Shown here: positions 12,731 to 26,700 of the stretch, piece after piece | Numbering within the stretch: position 1 is the first letter of the stretch | Layout of the letters: each line of letters begins with the position of its first letter | Assembly (NCBI GenBank): GCA_017562135.1 | Contig: QEYB01001164.1 | Span: 355,027 to 419,026 of the forward strand | Direction: 5' to 3' | From: Dipylidium caninum | Lineage: Eukaryota > Platyhelminthes > Cestoda > Cyclophyllidea > Dipylidiidae | DNA: 64,000 nucleotides | Notes under the pieces: generated by a model | Databases searched by the model: none | What the model saw: only the letters and a program-made list of their open reading frames with translations | What the model was told of the DNA's origin: nothing | Position numbers and translations under genes: made by a program

Positions 12731-15700
12731 GCAAAGAGAAGACAATTAGGAAGTGGATTTTTCTTTTCATGAGGAGAACTTAAATCCCTAATTACATTTG
12801 TTTGGATGCTCCCTAACAGAAGTCCATTTTTAATTCTGTCCGAATTTCAGAAGAATGGTCCTCATTAAAAACAAGTGTGGTTAATTAAAAAAAATTGTCT
12901 TCTGGAATACAATCTGCTACCTTTAATAAAGACAGAACCAGTGATACTGAGTGCTAAAGGAATTCCCGTCACTTGTTTTTCGGAGGCAAGTAAAAGCCAA
13001 ACGACATCAAAGAGAAAACCACCTGAACAGTTAAGCGACGAGTTTTCGCCTTTCAAAGGCATTTAAGGCTTCCGAGCCCCAGACCGCCGTCGTCACTTGG
13101 GCAGCAGTATACACCGGTTGAGTGGCATAGCCTTTATCTGGTAATCCTGTTTCGTACGCATTTTTGACATTGACCGATGACATCGTGGTCAAAAGGTATA
13201 TGACAAACAAACATCTCGCTGTCTCCTAGGGTGCTTCACTGTCGTCATTGGGAATATCCTAAGGGGTGAGTGATCTCAAAAGTGGACATTTTAACTTCTA
13301 CACAAATAAAGTAAACAAAAGGAAGGAGCTTTTGCGATTGGTCTGCTCAGAAGTTGGAGGGGGAGCTGGTGAATGACTGGTGGAGGGTGAAATAACCTTG
13401 TCGTTTCAAATGTGAGGCGCATTTTCAGCCTGTTTGGGATGCTAACAGGGGACGGGAACTTCATACGAAAAGTGTCTTACCCCTTAAAAATTTCTCAGTT
13501 CTCCTAAGTAAAACAGGAGAAAGCTATTTGATTTGGGAATGAGTGGCGACGCTTAATTTGGACCAGCCTAGGCGCCCCACGAAAATGCGACCCCCTAAGT
13601 CGTCTTTAGGGCTGGAATAAGCGGTATCAGGACTGGAAAAACTCATTTGCCCTGCCTGCACCAACGAGCTGAAAGGACATGGGGGCACACTCGGGGCACT
13701 TCACCGGCGGACGTGTGGACGAGGCATACGAGAATGGAGAGTCCTCCTATATCAGGGCTGCCATCATGCTTCCATGTAATTGAAAATTTTGTTTCAAACT
13801 CTCCCCGTTGCCATCTTAATGCTCTGTGTTGTTTCAAAGTGATTTTGTATTGGCAGTTGTGTTGGGAATTTCCTGAACATCATAATCCGCACTGGAAAGT
13901 GATACGCACTTATGGAATCTTCTTGTGCTGTTTCTCAGAAAAACATTCCCATGCAAACATTAATGAGAGAAACGAAAATCACAACTACCGGGAGCGATAT
14001 AAATAGTCCTTTTTAGGTATATTAACGATGTTTTTTTTTGAAATAATCTGCAATTCATTGGAGCTTATTTGACTCTCTTAAGTAATACGTTCTCTTAGGG
14101 TGCGGTCGTTCCCAAGACTGCACCTTTTGCTTTTTCCGTTGAGATGTTAAACCACCGTGACGCGACTAAATATTCCAATGGGGTGATTCTGTCGAATGCA
14201 GGGTCCCAAATCTCCCCAAAACCAGAAAGACGCTTCCGACACTACTGGCAGACCTATTTTCAAAGCGTGAGTGAATCTTGTCATCGGGTGTCATGACAAT
14301 GAAGCGTGGCGAGGAGCAAACCCATCTGAGCTGCTGAACAGCTCGAGCTACAACAAGTTTTCTCATCAGAAGTCAACTTTAACCTGAAAAGGATCAAACC
14401 TACTGTTGCAGAACAAATGGAATACACCTAAGCGCCAAGTGTCTTGTTCGTTCCCGTGGCCCGTCTCGGCGATTTCCCACTTCCCCGCGCCGTCAGAGCA
14501 ACTCAGTCCATAAATAGCACATTTAGACGAATACCTGCTAGTGGAGGATGCTGAAGTGTCTCAAAGTGTCACGCTCGCTCGTGACGAAGGAGTTTGCTCA
14601 AGTATACGAGGCGACGTCATTCTGTTTATTTGCGAGTTTTTTTTTTACTAAGTCGTCCTTTTCTATCAAAATTTTATTTTGAAAAACCATCTAGTAAAAG
14701 TACATAGGAGTTTCGGGAACTTTCTAGCATCCGCCACCTCAGTATCTCCCCGATGATGTGAGATGAGCGTAGGGGAGAAAGGAGACCTTCACAAGTGAGG
14801 TGAAACTTGATTCAATTTTTGGCTCAGTTATAAGCTAATAATGGGTGGGACAGCGTGACAGGAAGATTGCTACCGTAACCGTGGCAACTGCAGAGTGGTA
14901 GGGCATTTGTTCAACTGTTTCATGTTAATTCGGCGAGACCCTCGCAACCCTTACTTCCGCTTGGCAACTCGGTCTTCCGGCAATGCCTAAACCCCTTCTG
15001 CGGGCTAATGAATTAGCCGTCCTTCCAGGCGGGTCCACCTCCTCGAGGCCAGAGAGAAAAGGCTGGCGGCAGCGCGCATGCAAGATTAAATACGAATAAC
15101 ACCCAACTCGTCCCCAACGATGGATATGTTAAAAAGGGGCACTAAAAAGTCACTAAAAATAAGGATATCCGAAACGTCTAAGATGGCTAATGGAAGTAGA
15201 AATACTCGCCACGAGCGATCACCGAAGCTAAGGGTTCGCAAGCAGTGAATTTGTATCTTCGAAGACGCTATTTTAGATAAAAATATTTCATTCGTCAAGG
15301 AAGGCTAAGAAATACGCATTGTGATAGGTCAATAATAATATTGTTTTCTTGAAAACAATCAGGTTGACATGAACAGTAAAATTTCTGCTTTTTCAAAATA
15401 GAAAAAAAATTCCATTTTAATAGACAAAAGGGATGTGATTACCCGCAATTAAGGTTACTTCCTGATGTCGATGATGAATATCACAAAGCCCTCCAATCTG
15501 TACTGCCCAAAGTGGTAAAATATTGCAGAATCGCAACATCCATCCACCAACCGGTCAGCTTTTTAGCCATATGGGGACCACAGAGTGGGAGAAACGGAGA
15601 CTGTCTACATCGTGCAAAATTTTTCCTGGTGTAGCCACAGGAGTTGGAGTTGAGGGACGAGTTAGAGTGCTTTGTACATTTACAAGTATCTATATGTAGA

Positions 15701-17790
15701 AACAGGGCCTTGTGAGAATCAGTTAAAGTAGGCTTATTCATGGAAATAACCTGGAACATCTGGACCACTGAATACGTTGGAGCAGTCCGCCCATGGGCGA
15801 GAGGTGGCAAGCCTGGAGGCTCGACAAGGAAGTCATACCGGCAGATCAAAATGCACTTCTTGTGAGAGGGAAACTCGGTTAGTTCAAAGCACGTTTATGA
15901 CAGGCATTAAATCTCTGCGTCGTCAAAACAACCATCTGCGGGTTAATGTCGATTATTCCCAGAGTGATTAAACTAGGATCTGATATCCATCGCAGGCGTC
16001 CTAATGATGGATTCCATCCTCCGGAAAAGTCGCACAGCAGTTTAACGGCAATTTCCTATGCCAACCGCCGCCACGGTTATTACGACATCGTAAATATGCG
16101 ATTATCAAATTAGGATAAGAAGAAAATCCCTCTTGATGTTGCACAATCTGTCAAATGGAAATCCATTCAAATAGGTCCGCCAAATTCTCACTCCAATTGC
16201 AAACTATTATCCTCACCCGAAGGCTTTCAATATGCCTTGGGGTATGCAAAATGGGAGAGATTCAGAGAAAAAAAAAAGAATTGTAAGCTGGGATATGAGG
16301 CTGTAAAAACTCCACTATCACAAGTGTTACAACAGTGAGGTGGTATTAATGCTTGAATTGGGAAGCTTCTTGACCTGCATCCACGGGCACCGACTAACTT
16401 GAATCGAAGAAAACACAAATTGGGGAGAATCGGTTACGTGTTTGCAGTTTGTTAGGACAGGACGTGGATGAGTACACTGTTCTCGAAATTGTTTGCTTCC
16501 AGTTCTCAGACAAGTAGTGCACTTAATCAAATAGTTTGGAAGCAATGGATTCGCCCACTTCAAATGGGATTCCGTGAGATTTTTGCCAGGGCGCATTCCA
16601 CAGACATATGGACAAGTGAGAACACTTCCGGTCTGTGTCTGCTTCAGCCAAGTCTTCGCGAAACGAAAAAACGATCAACAGACGAGTTTGGGCTGTCCAA
16701 CGGAGGCAGAAGACGTGCTACATGCCGTTATTTAGGCTACGCTTCAATTCTCTTCACTGAGTTTCCATAAAATCCACTGGCGTGATCAATTGCGCAGGGC
16801 ATCCATGTTGCCAATGCAGCACCCATAATGTCATTTAAGTGATTTATTTGATGTATTGCCTCCTGGAATTGGCGAATTTCACAATTCCGGGCTGAAATGG
16901 TGATGATTGTCCGCAGGACTGCTTTGGAGGCTTAAGTCTCGATAAGACCACTGGACTGGGACCTCAAAAAGTGCTACCCGTTCGTAAAGAGTAGTACACG
17001 ACGTGATAGGAGTGAATCTCCCGGGCACCACTCGACTGATCGAATGCCTGCATCACGAGCAGAGGCAATCAAAGCAGTGCAAATGTATCATTTTACGAGA
17101 ACGAACAGGCGAGACAATGCCCACTCCTCGGTCCGTTAACAGAAGGATCGGAAGGAAAAACTTGAATGAGGAAGACACTCCAAAACTGGAAAAGGTTTAA
17201 GACCTGACAGTTCCCAAAATTAAGTCACCTAAGGCACATTCAATTCAATCTGTAGTCTAATAACACAAGCATAGTCATCAGACAGAGGTGAAGAAAGATA
17301 TACCACCACCACTACCACCAAGAAAAATTACAATAAGCTAAGCACATATTTCACCGTGTGACATTCTTGTTTTAACCCGGCTTTGACTTTCGTGAGGTAT
17401 ATTCCTACGGGTTGTTTAGTGAAGTCAAACTAAATCAACTTTAGGCCACCAAATGCGACGAAAATTGAATATGGTGGTCAAAGCACGCACAAAAACGCAG
17501 AATTGGTGGAGACACTCTAATTACACTGGATATCATTGAAGAAAAATAGGATAAGGGTAGAAGGGCGCAATATCGTTGTCCTCAGAATTCACTCCCAGAA
17601 AGAGCGAAGGAGACGGGGGCAAAACGGGGAAGAAAATTTGGCTGCTAGGATGCAAAGAAATGAGGCGCTTGGGAGTAAGAGAAGTATAGCGAAAGGGGAC
17701 GAGGATGGGCAGCGATGTCGATGCTCGAATAGTTGATGGAGTGGACCGATAGATTGGAGGAGGGAGCGCGGAAATTGGAAAGAAAGGCTC

Positions 17791-20700
17791 TCACACCTGG
17801 CCATAAGAACTCTGCAGGCGAAGGTACTGCAATGGGGAAAATAGAGAAATAATCCTAATTCATAATGTTATGCGGGCTCAGATTCAAAGAAAAACACATT
17901 GATGCTATTAATTAAAATCATGATTGACGAATAAATAGAAGTAATAATAACAAAAAGGAGTCGAGGTATGCCGAAAAAAGCCAACCTGGATAACGAGAGA
18001 GGGGCCAGCGGAAACCACCTCGACGGGAATCTTAGAGAGTGGACAGTTCTCAATTGACATAATCTGGAGAGAGCAGCACATTGCCAATTCAGACGGCAGG
18101 TCGTGAAGGTTGAAGTTATCATTCAGATACAATGTTTCCAAGCTCTTCAATTTCCCTGAAACAAAATACCGTAAGCACAAATGTCTTAGCTACCTTAAGT
18201 GCTCTTTAAGTCGAGTTGTGCGGCTATTACGATTCCCACTGGGTGCCAAGACAAGCTCTTGGAATGGAAAAAACTCTTGGTGACTATGTGAGTTCAACTA
18301 CTAGTTCCGCACTCTTTACGCGAACAGTTATGTTTCAGCATTTTGACAAGATGATGAGTTAAAAAGACGGGCATGACTTCATGACATCTGGATCGAAATT
18401 CGCAAACTTCGTCAGAAACTGTTGCCCCATTTTGCGATGGAGCTGCAGTTCTATTCCCACAACCGATGAATAAAGTAAGATTTGCAATCGAGAGACACCA
18501 GTGACATTTGACAAACTCAAAAATATGGATTTATGAAAGCAAGGTGTGCCTAAAAAGCTGTCAGAGGCTCTTCAACATACACAACACTTGAATGATTGGC
18601 AGTTATTCCACCCTAAATACAAGGGAAGGCACATAGACAATGAATGAATGCACATAATTAATTGCTTCGCCAGTTAAGTGGGAGTAACCCAACTACTTAT
18701 ACTTCAATAAAAAGCGTTAAACAGGTGGATTCCTCAGAATCCGAGTTCGTACCGATTGCAGGGGTTAGACTTTGTAGGTCGTTCTCACCGATTGTCAAGT
18801 AGGTGAGATTTTGAAGATTGCTGAAAAGAAGATGAATACCATAGGGCCAAAAACTGACGAGAATGAGCAAGAAGTAATTAAAGGAAAACATACCCAATGG
18901 AACAGGGAAGCACGGTGAGCCGATTTGATTGAACTACCAGACGCTGTAGCTCCGTTAGATTGCCTAGGAAGCAATAAACCGTAAGTCACTTGGGACAGCC
19001 ACCAGTGGCAACATTATTCTAAACATAATAATAAAGAGTCACGGGACGCCGAAAGAAGGAAGAATGTAGAAAGGGGAAGAAAGAGTGCTCCATAGATTAG
19101 TGCTTAAGTGAGCAATCTAGCTTCCTACTAGGGCTTTCATGGAAGCACCCATTAAAAACAGTATCCACCGAAGTATCCCGATCAACCAATAGTGAAGGTT
19201 TCTCTTCCACCAACAAATGTGTTAATTATATTGAGAACGCGAAAGTACAATGGACGAAATCGAGTCGCTCAATACTAGAAACCCGAGACTTGCAATTTGA
19301 AATGAAACAGTTTATTAGGAGTAAATTTTAACCCTCAAATCGGGTGATATTTGATTGAAAAGAAATTGATCCGAAAGAATCAAGCGGTGCAACAAATTTA
19401 CTTAAAGGTGAATATCACTTGCTTACTGACCAATTTCAGTAGGTAAACAGTCCAGATGATTGCCTTCCAGATCGAGAATCCGCAGTTTACGCAACTCTTG
19501 TATAGAGGGTGGTATCCGCTAGGACAGAAAATCCACACGACAATTAAGCTCACTGTGAACAACGTTGTATAAAGATTCAAATGAGAATGGACACACACCT
19601 TCAGCAAGTTGTTGCTAAGAATCAGTACTTCCAAATTGAGCAGATGGTCGATGTCATCAGGCAATTTTGTCAGTTGATTTGTGCCAAGATTGAGTTCCTC
19701 CAGACTGGTCCAGGTCTTCACATCTAGAGAGAAAGCACCAAACAACTAATTAGATACATTCTTAAAAGAGCACTTTGAGTAGAGCGCAGAGGACGTGATG
19801 CAATTAATCTAAGTAAAGTTTTGGAATCGCTAGGGTGCAATTAATCTAAGACAGCTTATTGATCATTTTGGATTCCATCTAGTTATGGCATATCTCCTAT
19901 AAAATATCACTTATGCAAACATTCTACTTTACGAAAGAAGATAGTGAGGACCATTCAATTAGAGACGAACTGGGTGTAATCGTCAAGTCGGAGTGAAATA
20001 CTACGCGTTGGCCAGGGGACGAAATCATTACTGGTTGCGTCCAGACTGGTGGCCCCAAACCAGGTCCTCATCTTAAAAGCCGGTCACGTGGTATTCCAGT
20101 TTGCCCCATTAAAAAATAGAATAAGTGTAAATTCTGATAATAATTGCGCGACTTTAGTGGCAAAAGTACTTTTAGGAACACAACCGTATGACGACTACGA
20201 ATTACCGCAATTTGTTATCGAAACCAATTTGATCAAGAGTAAATAATGGAGGGCGTACCAGGCGGCAGGGCGGCCAGTTGATTGTTCTTCATATTCAACT
20301 TGGCCAGATTTGCTGCTCGAGAAAAGATGCCGAAAGGAATCTTGGTTATCTGATTGTGATCCATGTTAATTTCCTGTAAAAAAGAACGCCTGTGATGAAT
20401 ATTAAAGTAAATTTGAGTATTGTAAAAGCAAATATGTTGCCGTCCAAGTCTGGGGAGTGAGACATTCCGGGGAAAGCAAAATAAACTTTATTGTCAGATT
20501 TTTTTGCAGCCCTTAGTTTGATGAAACTTTCCAAGACTAGTCCTCACCTCCGCTTAGGATTATGATAAATCAACTATTTACTACCTCGTAGTGACTTCAA
20601 GGGTGTACAAGCCTGCCAAACCTATATTATCTTGAATGAGACCTTGTATCTAAGGGGATACAATAAAAATTAAGACAAATAGGTGAAAATCACCCGTTCA

Positions 20701-23700
20701 TCAAGTTGGTACTCAGACCGAAAAAAGATAAACATATAGTAAAAATTGGAGAAAACTCACCTGAACAGTGATAAATTGTTGCGGCCCGCCAGAGGGAAAG
20801 ACAGTAAAGCAGTTGCGGGATAACGAAAGACCGGAAAGGTTCATTAAGTTGGCCAGAAGGCCCTCCTGATAGCAGAAAAGGAGGATATAACTACCTCGGA
20901 GAAACGTAATTGGAGTTGAGTTAGTGCCGTTTTAAGACAGGAGTCTAACGGTTAGATGGCAGAGGACGCCGTACCCGATAAGGTAAGGGACTCACTTAGT
21001 TTTAACCACGGCACGCTGCAAGCCATACGGGTGGAATTTGATAAGTCCCTTTAAACTAGATGAGGGATGAAACTTCAACTGAGCTACCGTAACCGATCGG
21101 GTAAACAAGGCAGGTGGTTAATGGAAGCCAAAGGAAGTGTCGTATGTTCGTGGTTAAGTGGGCAAGGAATGCACCAGAGTCATGGCCATCATGGCTACCA
21201 GAGACCCATCGTAACGAATTTACACGATTGCACATCTCACAGCCATAAATTTGAATCAATCAAATTTTTAACGGAAAAAGAGTTGATTAGGGCTTTCTGT
21301 TTCAGAGATTTTAGTGAATATGTTTGGTAATTATTTTTAGTCTCAATTTATCCGGTAGACTCGATGCTCGGTAAGAAAAAAGGGGGCATTTCAGACACTC
21401 ACGCAACTAATAAATCTTAGGGCCTTCTGCAAGCTGCCCACATGATCTCGGCTACCCATCCCCACTGAGCCAAGAACCGAGCAAGTTCTTCGACAAATAC
21501 AGAAGAAGCACATGGGAATGGAATTTAATGTGGAGGATATAATTCAAGAAAGCATAACAATGTCCTAAAAAGTAGCGGTCGGTAACTGGGTGAGAAAAAA
21601 TTACTATAAAAAAACTGTGACCGACAAATTGGGAGTCGGATGACGGCAATAATGACTCTCAATAAATAAATCGGGTAATCTGTTTGTCACTTAGCTACTA
21701 ACGGTTTTTAGACTAGCACCCTAATGTAGCAGTCCAGGGACGCCGATCAATCTTAGATTCTATCTCACATAAAGGGACCTGTTGCAAAGTAAAAGTAAAC
21801 AGGATGCGACGATTACACTAAAGTGTGACAGTGGAGTTTACTCCAGCGGTCTTCTCCGTCATGTCCCTGGTTCAACTCGAGGCCGCGGAGAAATGAGAAA
21901 GGTGATTGCTTTATTAGATGTGAAGAGCACGTAGGCTGGAACAAGAATGTTGTGATACTAATCAAACCTTCCTACGTAGTTACAAAGTTGATTTCGGATT
22001 TTGATGAATTGTGGAGTCCAGCTGGAACGTGATCTCCGCTGAGGACCCCGATGAGCTAGAGGTGATTGCGGCAAAAAGTGGACATGCTTCAAGGACCCGA
22101 TCGTTACGAAGAAAGAGTATAAGTGCAAATCAACCGAACAGAAGTCCGATAATGGGTGTATTGCACTATATAAACAGATAAGAATCTCAAAAAATCGGAA
22201 GTTTCGAGGGAAGCCTACGCTCCCGCCTATACCACAATACCCGAGTGGTAAACAGGGAGGGTACAACACTCAAACGCTGGCAGATATAAAAGGCAATCTC
22301 AAGCGTAACTTTGAACAACTAAGTAAATAATAAAATCTAAAAGTAAGATTCTACGTACGGGAAGTTGGCAGATGTTGTTATTCTCGATATTCAACTCAGA
22401 AAGACGAGTGCACCTAGCTAGGGACGCGGGGAGGGCTTCCAAGTGATTGTATCTGCAGACGAAGCCAAAAAAATTAGTACAAAAAGTGAACAAGTGATGA
22501 ATTTGTTTGCCTTTGAAAGAACTGGTAGACTTGTATTGAAAAGCCACCAGTTTTAATCTCTTGTATCGCTTCGAGTTTTCTTCCGGAATAACTCAAACAC
22601 TGGGGCTTGAGGCTCAAGGCAACCGGCGAAAGTAGTGAATTATTACAATTCAAAGCACATCTATAGGCAGTTAGCGATAGAAAAAACTGCATTCGTTAGA
22701 AAGTAGGTTCATTTAATGGCGAAACACCGTCAAGGTTAGGACAAAAGCACTCCATACGTCGGATTTCGCCGATAGAGAAAACATTTTTATGTCAAATACT
22801 AGTTATTTGGAGAAAGAAAAATACCATTCCTAGTACCTTAAAAGAATCAAAGGCAGAACGTACTTGATGCCAAGTCGGTGAAGAAGGGTTAGTTCACCAA
22901 TAGATTCGGGCAGGGAGGTCAGCTCATTATTTTGTAAGCAGAGTTCCACAAGGTTCCTACATTGGCCAATCTCTATAAGACGAAGGAGGCTGGTGATACC
23001 ATACTTTCACGATCAATCACTTGATTTGTAACGTTATGGCAAACTTAAAATGGTGTGGATTCAAAGCCATATGTATGGAATAACTCGATATGATGGAAAA
23101 ATTTACCCTCAGGAAGGTGTTCCAGCTGATTTTTGGAAACGTCGAGAGTAGTTAGATGTTTCAATTCGCAGATACCCGGGATTGAGGGAAGGTTTCGGAT
23201 CTTGTTCTCTCGAAGACTGAGCACTTGCAGCTTCTATGAAAGAGTTGGTTGATTAGTTTAAAAAACACCAGGAGCTACCCCGTCCCGTAGGATCCACGTG
23301 TTTGTCCCACCATACACCAGATCTTCTTACAGAATACTTTTCGATATGTTTAAAAAGGCGATGACCTAAGAGAATTTTCAATACATGAATTTTTACTCTT
23401 TACTTGATAAAATAACCATACTTGAGCTGAAGAGAAGTTCCTTTGTAGTACAAATCAGATTATAAACATAATCAGTCACACGAAAAAAATGGGAACTTTA
23501 TTGCAACATATGCATTTGATGAATACTTGGAAGTAGGGCCTTCGAGGCGTCCCTAAACTTTGATGGTGAATGACATCTCTAAAAAAATGTAAAACGAGGA
23601 TTCTGAAATTACTTTCTTATTTCTGCGTTGATGATGCTACCAGAGAATTCGGATGGCTTAAAAAGCGTCGATTCAGCATAATAAAACGCCGTATTTATCA

Positions 23701-26700
23701 ATAAATAGACATTATTTTAAAATATCTACATTGGGAATTCCCTGTCACTCGACGTTCTACAAACCGCATTTCATTAGCACGACTGTTTCATAAGAATACA
23801 AATTTTAGATAAATTCGGTGATGGTGAAAGCGGAGAGGACGATAAAGATGTGATTAAGAGTAATAAGAATAGAAACGAAGACGGTGATTGTGAGGCCCAG
23901 TGATCCGATCAATGACAAGAAAAATACCGTTAGACGCCCGATTTCGCGATCGACTACCCTGATACGGTTGCAGCGAAGCAGAAGCAGTACCAAATTGGGC
24001 AAACGGTAGACGGCAGGAGGAATCTCGCAGAGCTTGTTATGTCGTACATCGAGGACACTCAAAAGCGTGCAATCGGCCAGGCTTTCGGGTAGCGAGGTCA
24101 ACGAATTCTCCTGCACCATCAACTTTGTCAGTTGAGTCAGTGCGCCGATCTCGCCTTCAGGACGTTTGGAAAAGTAAATTACAGTTAGTGAAGCGGCTGA
24201 TGAAGCGAGAGAAATGATAGGTGATGAGCCTGCTCATATGAATCTTCCCCATGCGCATGAATTAATAATCAGCAAGACTAAGTATGAATATTGGGCATTT
24301 CACTCTATTATGAAGTTTGCGAATGTACAGCATCACCAATTCTCTCTGAAGCACTGAATAGTGAATTAAGCACTTTGATTCAAAGTAGAGAAATCGCGGC
24401 GCAGTTTAGGTTGTCATAACGCAAACATTACTACAGAAACCAAAAAAGGGGTGTACATCAAGACTGACCGAAGCACAATCCTCGAAAAAAGGTTAAACTT
24501 CACTAAGAAGACAGTGACTGAATAAATTAAACATCGGGTACATTGTTCAAAGATGATTTTCACGTGATATGAATAAAGCAGCGTATCATTAACAACATTC
24601 TTTAGAGATTGCCGGGGCGTGGTTAGCAACGGAGTAATAGAGAAACAAAGCCACAATTGGGAGACTTATTATATGAAAAATTTTATTCAAAAAATAATCA
24701 GCAAAATGGAAAGGATATATCATAGCTTGATAGACCGTTAATTTTCAAGAATAAAACCCAACTCTCCATCAATAGATTACAAGAATATAAAATTAATATC
24801 ATGGACCTAGAAAGCAAACAAAAAGGCGCTTTAAGAAAATTACAAAACAGAAATAAATCGGTTAAACCAAACTAGGGATATCTTTATAATAAAAGATAAA
24901 TGTCCATACTAAAAGGGTATAAAACAAATGCGGAGTAAGCAAATAGAAGTTGTTATTTTGAGTTAAGAAAACGTTCCATTAGTGGGAAATGGAAGGTGGC
25001 TTGAGGAAGAAAGATAACGTGGCTGGTTCCAACACCGAAGTAACTGCTTCTTGTGGTGTTTAAAAATGACCTTTAACAAAAGGAAAGACCACAAATATAC
25101 AAAATTCATGAAGCTCTCAAATGTGGCCGCTTCCATAAGTCATTTAAAAACAATATTAAGTGAGCAATGTTGTTGTGGATTGATGCAGCGAAAGTTATTG
25201 AGGAAGAGCTAGCCCCCTCCGTCCTAGAATACAAAGGAAAATGTAATTACTAGTATATGTTAACGACAAAATGACAAACGAAATGCATCACTACAGAGTG
25301 AGATGTAAGAAGTGATTATGGAAATGCATAACTTACTGGGAAGACTGACAAGTTTATTGGTGTAGAGGAAGAGCTCTGAAAGGTGGGCGCTGAGGTCTCG
25401 AATGCTCGTAGGCAGGGCATGTAGTTGGCAATTGGAGAGGTCCAAGTGCATCTTCCCCTCGTCCCGGCATCGACTAATTTCCTTCGCACAGTCCTGTAAA
25501 ATCATCAGCCATAAAGGGGAAGACTAAGATGTATCACACTGTTAGAGCCAGTTTGAAGCCTACAGTTCTCACTGCAGTGCACAAAACCGCAAACTAGACT
25601 TTGAAAACCACTAAAAGAAAAATTCAAAATACCATTAATACGCTGATTAAGAGAAAACACATTCGTTCTACGTTAGTTAAGGAAGCTAAGCAATCGTGCA
25701 AATCGGGCGAGTATAAGAGGCAATGAAACGCTTCGCAGCTCGAATAATTCGAATTAGATAATCCGACATGCGTCCGCAAGTTTATTTGACGCCATCGTGA
25801 AATATTAAACTACCACGCACGAAGAACCCAGAACGATTTCAATATGAGCCTACTACAGCCAAATAAAACCATTTTCCACAAAAAATTTAGCAGAAAAACC
25901 GCAATTCGGAACTTGCGCACCGAACAGATTCAGTTGACATTTGCAAATGTCATAGAATTGAGGGAGTATTTATAAATAACACTCCTACTGGAAATAATTC
26001 GCGAGTTTAAAGAATGTTGGGACAACAAAACCTATAATTCATGTTAAAGAAGACAGACAAGCAGCTACTCATTTGCAGGTCAGTAGCGTGCTCGAACTCA
26101 CAGGCAGGCATAAAGCAACAAAATGGACAAAAAATAGACTTGAAGGAATGCGGTGTGTAGGCCATCAGTTTGAACATTAACGCCCTGTTCCCTACCATGC
26201 CTGCCCATCCGCCTAAGCCTGGCCACGCACGGACGCACACACGCACAACTGCGTACCCGAGGGGCGATTGTGGACAGCGAAAAGGACATTGCAAACGGAT
26301 AGTAAGTGTGCGTGCGACGCCTCCATTGACAAGGATGCGCCACTTAGAGCCATTTTTGTATGCTCAAGGAACTTTTCGTATATCGCCAATGCGTCCGTAC
26401 AAATGAAGAGTTAGTCAACGTCTGTTCGATTTGAAAAAAAAGAGGGTTGACGATTCCACTCTCAAGTCTTAAAGCACATGTCACTGATGCGAGTCTGAAC
26501 CACTAAAAATGCCCAGGTAATGGTTCAGGCAAAATGATGCTTAATCCTAGTTTCTGATTCATTTGTTCCTCCCTATGCTTTATCAAATTCGCACGATGTC
26601 AAAAGTTGAGATATTGAATGGAAACCAAAAGTGACTAAAAGGAAAAGACTACAAATAATAAGAAAGACAAGGTATGATAGCGCTACGAATTTGCAGCACC

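Larger units (their letters stand above)
8627..17790. other. No supportable gene; downstream flank of SHOC2
   Basis: TG and GA microsatellites and scattered short frames without coding character. The right end is the 3' flank of SHOC2, where I could not place a convincing poly(A) signal. Confidence 0.6.

Noticed and set aside
21840..21890. tRNA-like B-box (GGTTCAACTC)
   Set aside because: No matching A-box or cloverleaf arms at the expected spacing.
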